Positions 1 to 4,240 of a DNA stretch of 5,330 nt are shown here, in pieces. The position numbers and the translations under genes were made by a program. This DNA is from Deltaproteobacteria bacterium (GTDB lineage Bacteria; Desulfobacterota_E; Deferrimicrobia; Deferrimicrobiales; Deferrimicrobiaceae). Below the pieces are notes generated by a model. That model ran no database searches and was not told the DNA's origin. It worked only from the letters and a program-made list of their open reading frames with translations. Positions within the stretch are counted from its first letter, which is position 1. Each line of letters begins with the position of its first letter. The stretch lies in NCBI GenBank assembly GCA_023489025.1, contig JAMDCN010000107.1, positions 1 through 5,330 of the forward strand, in the 5' to 3' direction.

Positions 1-234
1 GAGGCGATCGAGGCGGAGATCCTGCTGCTGGAGAGCCGCCTGCCCGGGGAGGAGGAGGCGCTGATCGAGGCGTCGAGGAGGAACGACGGCGCCGCGGTCC
101 GGACCCTGAAAACGACCACCTTCGCGGCCCGCATCCGGATCGAGGGGCTCTTCCGGGAGATGGTCGCGCTCGGCGAGACACTGCAGGAGAAGGAGCGGGC
201 CTACGCTTCGGTGCTGGGGGAAGAGGGCGGGTGA
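1..234 (+). CDS. C-terminal end of an unidentified coiled-coil-rich protein (5' truncated)
   Basis: Frame 1 is open from the first base and ends at TGA 232-234, giving 77 residues of a protein that begins before the window. The fragment is rich in Glu, Leu, Ala and Arg with heptad-like spacing, and should form a long helical hairpin or coiled coil. There is no Cys, no membrane segment and no catalytic motif. The pattern of a Glu/Leu helix, a DGxxVRxL turn and a second helix is loosely like the C-terminal coiled coil of ABC-F ATPases, but this is a weak resemblance and I do not assign it. The next gene starts one base after this stop, so the two are probably co-transcribed. Confidence 0.7.
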   Translation, partial: EAIEAEILLLESRLPGEEEALIEASRRNDGAAVRTLKTTTFAARIRIEGLFREMVALGETLQEKERAYASVLGEEGG

Positions 235-235
235 C

Positions 236-490
236 ATGGTAAGATACCTTCCAGCCCGTCATTGCGGAGCGCCTGTGAAACCTGACATCGGTCGGATCGA
301 AGCGGTCGACGACGAAATCGCCGCGTCGCTGCGCGAGATTGGGCCTGCAAAGCGCCTTGCGTTGGTGTTCCAGGCGGAACGGTTCGCCCGGGATCTGATG
401 CGCGCCGGGGCACGCAACCGGCACCCGGAGTGGAACGAGGTGGAAGTCGAAAAAGAAGTCGCCCGCCTGTGGGCCGATGGATCAGTCTGA
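236..490 (+). CDS. small helical protein, partner of the downstream nucleotidyltransferase-like gene
   Basis: An 84-residue ORF. ATG 236 has a GAGGG Shine-Dalgarno-like stretch at 223-227, 8 bases upstream. An in-frame GTG at 275 preceded by GGAG (266-269) is a credible alternative start and would remove 13 residues that look unlike the rest. The body is helical and ends in a RHPEWNEVEVEKEVARL segment (about residues 62-78). As I recall it, this is the hallmark of short hypothetical proteins (an RHPxWxxxxVxxEVxRL pattern) commonly encoded just upstream of nucleotidyltransferase-fold genes. Its last 14 bases overlap the start of that gene, which implies translational coupling. The function is unknown; a role as antitoxin or cofactor of the neighbour is possible but is not shown by the sequence. 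Confidence 0.72.
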   Translation: MVRYLPARHCGAPVKPDIGRIEAVDDEIAASLREIGPAKRLALVFQAERFARDLMRAGARNRHPEWNEVEVEKEVARLWADGSV

Positions 491-1040
491 ACTTCTCAGG
501 AAAGCCGTCGAGGCGCTCGATGCGGCCGGGGCGGAGTATCTGCTCGTCGGTTCCGTGGCCTCCTCCGTCTACGGGGAGCCGCGCCTCACCATGGACATCG
601 ACATCGTCGCCGACCTGTCGGAGAGCCGCCTGCCGCGCTTTCTGACGTTTTTCCCGCCGGAAGAGTTCTATGTATCCCGGGAAGCGGTCGTTGCCGCGAT
701 TCGGGAGATGCGCCAGTTCAACATCGTTCATCCGGCATCCGGCCTGAAGGTCGACATGATCGTCAGGAAACCGGACGAGTTCGACCGGAGCCGGTTTTCC
801 CGGAAACGGCGCATCGACGTTTTCCCGGACCGTTCGGCCGTGTTCGCATCCCCCGAGGACGTCATCATCAAGAAGATGGAATATTACCGGGGCGGAGGCT
901 CGGAAAAACACCTGCGGGACATCACCGGCATCCTGAAGGTATCGAGCGCCGGCCTGGATCGTGGATATATCGACCGGTGGGCGAAAGCGAAGGGATTGAC
1001 CGAAATCTGGAAGGCGGTTCTGGCCGGAACGAAAAAGTGA
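477..1040 (+). CDS. nucleotidyltransferase-fold protein (AbiEii/MNT-like)
   Basis: A 187-residue protein with the nucleotidyltransferase signature. GS (residues 25-26) in the YLLVGSVASSVYG strand is followed by the metal-binding pair D40 and D42 in TMDIDIV, and a third acidic strand at D93 (KVDMIV). A later PEDVIIKKMEYYR segment (about 126-138) with conserved lysines and D148 is typical of AbiEii-like and related stand-alone nucleotidyltransferases. Such proteins transfer a nucleotide from NTP to RNA or protein, and several act as toxins or phage-defence effectors. The exact substrate cannot be read here. ATG 477 lies inside the 3' end of the upstream small gene and has no strong ribosome site, fitting coupled translation. 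The triad is intact, so the protein may be active. It ends 67 bp before the YajQ-family start. Confidence 0.82.
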   Translation: MDQSELLRKAVEALDAAGAEYLLVGSVASSVYGEPRLTMDIDIVADLSESRLPRFLTFFPPEEFYVSREAVVAAIREMRQFNIVHPASGLKVDMIVRKPDEFDRSRFSRKRRIDVFPDRSAVFASPEDVIIKKMEYYRGGGSEKHLRDITGILKVSSAGLDRGYIDRWAKAKGLTEIWKAVLAGTKK

Positions 1041-1107
1041 AGAATCCGGCAGGACGATGTGATTGGAACGCGAAGAACCGAGGGGAGAAAACAGGGGAGG
1101 GAAGAGG

Positions 1108-1593
1108 ATGCCGTCGTTCGACGTCGTATCGGTGGTGAACATGCAGGAGGTCGACAACGCGGTCAACCAGGCGGTCAAGGAGATCGGCCAGCGGTACGAC
1201 TTCAAGGGGTCGAAGACCGAAGTCACGCTGGACAAGGACGGCATCAAGGTGCTGACCGACGACGAGTTCCGCCTGAAGGCGGTCGTGGACGTCCTGCAGT
1301 CGAAGTTCGTGAAGCGCGGGGTCTCCCTCAAGGCCCTCCAATACGGGAAGGTGGAGCCCGCCTCCGGCGGATGCGTCCGCCAGGTCATCGCCATCCAGCA
1401 GGGGATCTCCAAGGAGAAGGGGAGGGAGATCGTCGCCCTCGTCAAGCAGACCAAGCTGAGGGTCCAGTCCCAGATCCAGGACGAGCAGGTCCGGGTGACC
1501 GGGAAGAACATCGACGACCTTCAGGAGGTCATCCGGTTGCTGAAGGGGAAAGACCTCGGTGTGGAGATGCAGTTCGTCAACCTGCGTTCGTAG
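1108..1593 (+). CDS. yajQ: YajQ family nucleotide-binding (cyclic-di-GMP-binding) protein
   Basis: A 161-residue protein matching the YajQ/UPF0234 family along its whole length. It opens with MPSFDVVS, followed by the [20 protein letters not shown] helix, the FKGSK turn, [21 protein letters not shown], a VEPASGG loop, [19 protein letters not shown] and the terminal QFVNLRS. Members bind nucleotides, and some bind cyclic-di-GMP and act as effectors with transcription factors. The length (about 160) is normal. The ORF is open upstream to a TTG at 1063, but ATG 1108 is chosen because it has a perfect GGGGAGG ribosome site at 1094-1100 and gives the family's conserved N-terminus. The gene converges with the minus-strand aromatic-amino-acid pair, with only 12 bp between the stop codons. 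I see no clear terminator hairpin in that gap. Confidence 0.95.
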   Translation: MPSFDVVSVVNMQEVDNAVNQAVKEIGQRYDFKGSKTEVTLDKDGIKVLTDDEFRLKAVVDVLQSKFVKRGVSLKALQYGKVEPASGGCVRQVIAIQQGISKEKGREIVALVKQTKLRVQSQIQDEQVRVTGKNIDDLQEVIRLLKGKDLGVEMQFVNLRS

Positions 1594-1605
1594 GGAGCCT
1601 GTCGG

Positions 1606-1815
1606 TCAGTCGTCCTTCCGGATGCGGACCACCTGGCTGACCCCGGCCATCGCCTCGAGCTCCCGCTCGTCCAGCGAGTCCGTGTCGCCGATCACGCCGA
1701 TGATGGTGCGGTTGGCGCCGGTGGACTGGTGGAGATCGAACCCGTGGTCGATCAGGTATTCCTTGATGGCGTCCAGCGCCTCTTCCGGCGCGTTCCTCTT
1801 CGTGATGATCAGCAT
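1606..1815 (-). CDS. stand-alone DAHP-synthase ferredoxin-like (FXD) regulatory domain
   Basis: A 69-residue protein beginning MLIITKRNAPEEALDAIKEY, with a GFDLHQSTGANRTIIGVIGD core and ending in VVRIRKDD. This is the pattern of the ferredoxin-like domain at the N-terminus of type I-beta DAHP synthases such as the Thermotoga enzyme, where it binds Phe/Tyr for feedback inhibition. In those enzymes the VVRI-type strand leads straight into the catalytic TIM barrel. Here the ORF stops exactly at that domain boundary, and the YajQ-family gene follows in the opposite direction, so no barrel is encoded. The ATG overlaps the chorismate mutase stop by 7 bp (shared ATGCTGA), indicating translational coupling. 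It may be a free regulatory subunit for a DAHP synthase or the mutase, or a truncated remnant. The clean domain edge favours the first. Confidence 0.8.
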   Translation of the reverse strand: MLIITKRNAPEEALDAIKEYLIDHGFDLHQSTGANRTIIGVIGDTDSLDERELEAMAGVSQVVRIRKDD

Positions 1816-2174
1816 TCTTCCCGTCCTTCCCCCTGCGACCTGATCCGCTCGAGGCGCCGCGACTCGTCCACGACCCGCTCGAACAGCCGGACGACGGCCC
1901 CGTCGTCCAACGGACCGGGATTGTCCCCCTTCATTCGGGCGAAGATGCGCTTCTCGCGGGCAGGATCGAACACCGGCAGCCCGAGCTCCTTCTTGACGTG
2001 TCCGATCTCCAGCGCCAGCCGGGCGCGCTCGTTGAGGATGCGCAGCAGCACGTCGTCCAGAAGGTCGATCCTCTTGCGGATTTCGTCGATTTCCACGCTC
2101 GCCCCGTCCCGGACCGGAATATCCCGCCGATAGTGTACGTCGATCCGGCCGGTGGAGTCGACGGCATATCCCAT
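1809..2174 (-). CDS. chorismate mutase, AroQ type (type II)
   Basis: A 121-residue all-helical chorismate mutase, which converts chorismate to prephenate for Phe/Tyr synthesis. Compared with the E. coli P-protein mutase domain, the active-site set is present: R33 (R11), R50 (R28), K61 (K39), D70 (D48), R73 (R51), E74 (E52) and S105 (S84). E109 replaces Q88, a position where Glu is known in other mutases. The first 26 residues do not resemble the family, which usually starts at the EIRKRID helix. ATG 2174 has only a weak AGG upstream, and an in-frame GTG at 2096-2094 would give the usual compact start, so the true start is uncertain. The 3' end overlaps the stand-alone FXD domain gene, forming a two-gene aromatic unit. 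Confidence 0.88.
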   Translation of the reverse strand: MGYAVDSTGRIDVHYRRDIPVRDGASVEIDEIRKRIDLLDDVLLRILNERARLALEIGHVKKELGLPVFDPAREKRIFARMKGDNPGPLDDGAVVRLFERVVDESRRLERIRSQGEGREEC

Positions 2175-2193
2175 CGACCTGAACCGGCGGAAA

Positions 2194-2229
2194 GGAGAAT
2201 ATTCTTTTCCACGGTGGAGAATATCCTTC
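2194..2229 (+). promoter_or_regulatory. tandem pair of GGAGAATNNNCTTY sites, putative upstream activator sites
   Basis: Two copies of the same imperfect 14-bp dyad occur at 2194-2207 (GGAGAATATTCTTT) and 2216-2229 (GGAGAATATCCTTC). They are 22 bp apart, about two helical turns and therefore on one face of the DNA. Each is close to the palindrome GRAGRATATYCTYC. They centre near -143 and -121 relative to the transcription start predicted from the sigma-54-like promoter at 2318-2334, the usual place for enhancer sites of NtrC-type activators. Related copies lie at 3477-3490 and 4143-4156. The binding protein is inferred to be the downstream response regulator. They could instead serve the divergent chorismate mutase gene. 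Confidence 0.6.
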
Positions 2230-2231
2230 GG

Positions 2232-2253
2232 GGGCGGGCGTTCCTACCCGCCC
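2232..2253. repeat. GC-rich inverted repeat in the divergent intergenic region
   Basis: GGGCGGG (2232-2238) and CCCGCCC (2247-2253) form a perfect 7-bp stem with an 8-base loop. No T-tract follows on either strand, so it is not a normal intrinsic terminator. On the minus strand it would lie in the 5' leader or promoter of the chorismate mutase gene, and on the plus strand it is upstream of the copper promoter. Its role is unknown. Confidence 0.5.
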
Positions 2254-2317
2254 GTCATCCGCCGATAATCGAGTATCTGCTGGATATTGAAGCGATCTTG
2301 TTTGCCGGTCCGCCACA

Positions 2318-2334
2318 CGGCACAACACGTGCTT
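2318..2334 (+). promoter_or_regulatory. putative sigma-54 (-24/-12) promoter of the copper module
   Basis: CGGCACAACACGTGCTT has the invariant GG (2319-2320) and GC (2331-2332) with exactly 10 bases between, and the GGCAC core of the -24 element. It deviates from TGGCACR-N4-TTGCW at the first T and at one T of TTGC. Transcription would start near 2344, about 32 bases before ATG 2376. The dyad pair at 2194-2229 sits at enhancer distance. The evidence is pattern only, so this is weaker than the promoter at 4241. Confidence 0.5.
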
Positions 2335-2352
2335 GATGTTTCAGGAACATGT

Positions 2353-2369
2353 AACTCTCCAGGGGAGTT
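2353..2369 (+). promoter_or_regulatory. hairpin sequestering the ribosome binding site of the 2376 gene
   Basis: AACTCTC (2353-2359) can pair with GGGAGTT (2363-2369), one G-U pair included, closing a CAG loop. The 3' arm contains most of the AGGGGAG ribosome site (2361-2367), which is correctly spaced (8 bases) for ATG 2376. In the mRNA this would occlude ribosome entry unless opened. Whether it is regulatory or just a by-product of a purine-rich site cannot be told from the sequence. Confidence 0.4.
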
Positions 2370-2375
2370 CGTAAC

Positions 2376-2795
2376 ATGGCAGGGGATCACGGCCGGAAAG
2401 AATTCAACGGCGGGAAGGCCGCCGGCGTCATGGCCGTCGTCGCACTGGTTTCCGCCGGAGTTCTGGAAGGATGCGCCACGTTTTCCAGGGACGGCGGTTT
2501 CGGGGCGGTGGAGCAGGCCGCCAGGGAGCGCCTGAACAAGGAAGTGAAGTGGCCGCGCGACGATGGCGAGCGCGGCATGGCCGAGATGGGCGATATGGAG
2601 ATACCGTTGCCGGACAACACGCTGCCGATGATGACCGGGCAGGGCCCGTTCGGTCCCCTCGAAATGGGGGGAATGTTCACCGTCGTCAAGATACGGGAAG
2701 GGCTGGCCCGCGGCGACTTCAAGGACCCGGGCTGGTACAAGCACCCGAAAGGCAGCGTCGCCTACGAATGGAAAGGGGCCCTTCCGGCATCTTAA
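2376..2795 (+). CDS. chimeric copper-module lipoprotein: TolC-type N-terminus joined to multicopper-oxidase tail
   Basis: A 139-residue ORF with a strong AGGGGAG site 8 bases before ATG 2376. A basic N-region and hydrophobic stretch (residues 16-30) lead to VLEGC, with C33 as the likely lipidated Cys; Glu at -2 is atypical for a lipobox. Residues about 33-66 (CATFSRDGGFGAVEQAARER, LNKEVKW) match my memory of the start of TolC/CusC-type outer-membrane efflux lipoproteins of copper cassettes. Residues about 67-136 (NTLPMMTGQGPFGP, EMGGMFTVVKIREGL, DPGWYKHP) match the extreme C-terminal tail of the copper-oxidase family of multicopper oxidases, beyond its copper ligands. The roughly 400-residue TolC body and the oxidase core are absent. 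The most likely origin is an in-frame deletion fusion. Seven Met lie in residues 68-100, so Cu(I) binding at the membrane is possible. The ORF ends 42 bp before the cupredoxin. Confidence 0.75.
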   Translation: MAGDHGRKEFNGGKAAGVMAVVALVSAGVLEGCATFSRDGGFGAVEQAARERLNKEVKWPRDDGERGMAEMGDMEIPLPDNTLPMMTGQGPFGPLEMGGMFTVVKIREGLARGDFKDPGWYKHPKGSVAYEWKGALPAS

Positions 2796-2837
2796 CCGTC
2801 GGTGGGAACGACCAATGACGAAGGAAAGGGAGGACAT

Positions 2838-3332
2838 ATGAAACGATGGATCATCGCAACTGCGCTTGTCGTGAGCCTTGTTTTCGGCGCCGGGGGGCCG
2901 GTCCGCGGCGACGAGAATCACGGAAAGAAGAAAGACCAGCCTGCCAACGGCCACGCGACTGCCCTCGGAAAGCCGGGGGATCCCGGCAAGGTCACCCGTA
3001 CCATCGAGGTGGAAATGAACGACACGATGCGCTTCAAGCCCGACAGCATCCGGGTGAAACGGGGCGAGACCATCCGGTTCGTCGCCAGGAACACCGGCAA
3101 GTCGACGCACGAGATGGTGCTTGGAACGATCAAGGAACTGAAACAACACGCCAAGTCGATGCGGAAATCTCCGGAGATGGAACACGCGGATCCCAACCAG
3201 ATCAGCGTCGAGCCCGGGATGACCGGCGAACTGGTCTGGCAATTCACCAGGGCCGGGACGTTCGATTTCGCCTGCCTCGTGCCGGGCCATTTCGAAGCGG
3301 GCATGGTCGGAAAAGTTCGTGTCCGCCGCTGA
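2838..3332 (+). CDS. periplasmic type-1 copper protein (cupredoxin, CopI/plastocyanin-like)
   Basis: A 164-residue secreted blue-copper protein. A signal peptide (MKRWIIATALVVSLVFGAGG, cleavage around residues 20-24) is followed by a His/Lys-rich linker and a cupredoxin domain from about residue 52. The type-1 copper ligands are all visible: H91 in STHEMVLG, then C146, H151 and M156 in the FACLVPGHFEAGM loop. The helical insert with KSPEMEHADPN (110-120) is typical of the periplasmic cupredoxins found in copper-resistance operons. Such proteins bind copper and help tolerance or electron transfer in the periplasm. ATG 2838 has a GGGAGG site at 2828-2833; the frame is open further upstream to a GTG at 2802, but that would place 12 polar residues before the signal peptide. 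The terminal VRVRR tail is slightly unusual and may reflect the join with the CusF remnant that follows. Confidence 0.93.
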   Translation: MKRWIIATALVVSLVFGAGGPVRGDENHGKKKDQPANGHATALGKPGDPGKVTRTIEVEMNDTMRFKPDSIRVKRGETIRFVARNTGKSTHEMVLGTIKELKQHAKSMRKSPEMEHADPNQISVEPGMTGELVWQFTRAGTFDFACLVPGHFEAGMVGKVRVRR

Positions 3333-3470
3333 CGCACGGGCCGTGCCGGCAGGACGATCACGGAGGATCCGGCCATGCTCGACCGGTTGAAGGAAGGCGA
3401 CAAGATCCTGTTCGTCGCGGACAAGGTGAACGGCGCGTTTACCGTGATGAGCTTCGAGCCGATGAAGTAG
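3326..3470 (+). pseudogene. decayed CusF-like copper-binding domain remnant
   Basis: ATG 3375 to TAG 3470 encodes 31 residues, MLDRLKEGDKILFVADKVNG followed by AFTVMSFEPMK. This is the C-terminal half of a CusF-type periplasmic copper chaperone domain (usual pattern: DPAMLDxLKxGDKVxFxAxKVxGxYTVTxI). The upstream DNA still reads DPA in the same frame. A typical CusF LTHGP strand is present in another frame at 3329-3343, overlapping the cupredoxin stop. The Met/Trp copper-binding strand between them has shrunk to about 30 bases. A GGAGG at 3362-3366, 8 bases before ATG 3375, means a peptide could still be made, but half a beta-barrel should not fold as CusF. The fragment is best read as a deletion remnant of the gene that once followed the cupredoxin. 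Confidence 0.65.
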
Positions 3471-3476
3471 CGGGTG

Positions 3477-3490
3477 GAAGCGGATTCTCC
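3477..3490 (-). promoter_or_regulatory. GGAGAATNNNCTTC site in the convergent gap
   Basis: On the minus strand this reads GGAGAATCCGCTTC, matching all 11 fixed positions shared with the copies at 2216-2229 and 4143-4156. It occupies most of the 21-bp gap between the end of the CusF remnant (3470) and the stop of the sensor-like gene (3492). No promoter needs an activator here, so it may be a relic of a deleted segment, a distant enhancer or chance. Confidence 0.4.
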
Positions 3491-3491
3491 T

Positions 3492-4097
3492 TTACAGGGG
3501 AGACTCGATCTTTTCCTTGTTCAGCGCTTCCATCCTCTCCTGCAGCTCTTTCCGGATGTCGATCATCAGGGTCTCGCTGCTTTTCGTGTAGCGTTCCGTG
3601 GTGACGGACTCAAGGGATTGCAGCGCCTTGACCACGGCCTCGATCCTGATCGATTCCCGCTTTATTATTTCCAACGGTCTTCTCTTGTCCTCGTCCTTCT
3701 CTTTCCTGAGGGCCAGGGCGGCGAACCCGCCGATCCCCTGCACCGCGTTGAGAAGATGATGGGCGAGCGTGACCATGAGCTGCCGCAATGTATCCACGGC
3801 CAGTAGCCGCTTCTCCATCTCGAACCGGCGCGATCGGGCCTCCAGCCAGAAGCCCAGAAGCAATCCTACCAAGGCACCCAGGAAAGCGAAGGGCAGGCCC
3901 ATAGGCACCATATCCAACCGAAACGACGCGGGGACATCTTCGAGCAGGCGACGAAGGTCCATCCCCTCGGGTCCCGCCCCATGATGACCGTAAAGACCGT
4001 AAACCAGCATCGTGTAGGGATGGAGGAGAATATAGCCTACGGATCCTCCGGCAAGGGATAGCAGGACGATCCGCATCCGAGGCGTCAAGGTCTTCAT
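3492..4097 (-). CDS. membrane protein with HisKA-like phosphoacceptor (DHp) domain, no ATPase domain
   Basis: A 201-residue protein with two transmembrane segments (about residues 9-35, including LLHPYTMLVYGLYG, and 64-84, PMGLPFAFLGALVGLLLGFW). A short outer loop lies between them, followed by a charged coiled coil (85-108). Residues 106-165 resemble a histidine-kinase dimerisation/phosphotransfer helix: LMVTLAHHLLNAVQGIGGFA, with H113 in the phosphoacceptor place and N117 at +4. The acidic residue normally at +1 of the His is replaced by H114. The protein ends about 35 residues after the second helix, so the HATPase_c catalytic domain is missing altogether and it cannot phosphorylate itself. 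It may modulate a partner kinase, act as a phosphatase or scaffold for the response regulator encoded divergently at 4336, or sense envelope copper. It converges with the copper module. The start at ATG 4097 has only a weak GAG-type ribosome site. Confidence 0.78.
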   Translation of the reverse strand: MKTLTPRMRIVLLSLAGGSVGYILLHPYTMLVYGLYGHHGAGPEGMDLRRLLEDVPASFRLDMVPMGLPFAFLGALVGLLLGFWLEARSRRFEMEKRLLAVDTLRQLMVTLAHHLLNAVQGIGGFAALALRKEKDEDKRRPLEIIKRESIRIEAVVKALQSLESVTTERYTKSSETLMIDIRKELQERMEALNKEKIESPL

Positions 4098-4142
4098 AAG
4101 CTCATCTTACCGGATCGTCTTGAAGAAAAGTCTCATCGCGTC

Positions 4143-4156
4143 GAAGACTATTCTCC
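4143..4156 (-). promoter_or_regulatory. GGAGAATNNNCTTC site upstream of the response regulator promoter
   Basis: The minus strand reads GGAGAATAGTCTTC, identical at all 11 fixed positions to the site at 2216-2229 and similar beyond it (both continue with G). It is centred about 117 bp upstream of the start predicted from the sigma-54 promoter at 4241-4256, nearly the same distance as the copy upstream of the copper promoter. It is also 46 bp from the start of the divergent sensor-like gene and could serve both. Autoregulation by the response regulator is the simplest inference. Confidence 0.55.
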
Positions 4157-4223
4157 ATCCTTCGCGGGATTCGATCCCTCCATACTCCAAGGAATCGTGT
4201 AAGTCATTGATTGCAAAGAATGT

Positions 4224-4240
4224 TGGGACGGGGGGTCCCA
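4224..4240. repeat. perfect palindrome abutting the sigma-54 promoter
   Basis: TGGGAC-GGGGG-GTCCCA is a perfect 6-bp inverted repeat with a 5-base G spacer, ending at the base directly before the -24 TGGCAC element. A protein bound here would collide with sigma-54 polymerase, so an operator is possible. A simple DNA secondary structure cannot be excluded. Confidence 0.45.

Noticed and set aside
1046..1058. 13-bp repeat CCGGCAGGACGAT shared with 3346-3358, both after stop codons
   Set aside because: One such match is close to chance in a GC-rich window of this size and the flanks differ; the second copy is better explained as part of the decayed CusF sequence.
201..1511. A 436-codon open frame on the minus strand
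   Set aside because: It runs antisense through the well-supported nucleotidyltransferase and YajQ-family genes, has low-complexity Arg/Pro/Ser-rich composition and matches no family; it is a GC-rich shadow frame.
1816..2328. Upstream extension of the FXD-domain frame back to 2328
   Set aside because: The extra residues are a shadow of the chorismate mutase frame; ATG 1815 gives the exact family start and overlaps the mutase stop in the usual coupled manner.
2244..3290. A 348-codon open frame on the minus strand across the copper module
   Set aside because: It is antisense to the cupredoxin and fusion ORF, which have family motifs and ribosome sites; its composition is typical of complementary-strand shadows.
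3485..3503. TCTCC/GGAGA stem between the convergent genes as a bidirectional terminator
   Set aside because: The stem is only 5 bp plus G-T pairs and neither strand has a T-run after it.
4025..4038. Another GGAGAATAT inside the sensor-like gene
   Set aside because: It matches only the first nine bases and lacks the CTTC half, lies in coding sequence and is about 235 bp from the promoter; I did not count it as a site.
4161..4190. tRNA 3'-end-like sequence (GGGATTCGATCCC then TACTCCA), possible attachment site
   Set aside because: When folded as a T-arm the stem has mismatches and position 53 is not G, no acceptor partner is found upstream, and there is no integrase or second copy; it remains a short 5-bp inverted repeat.
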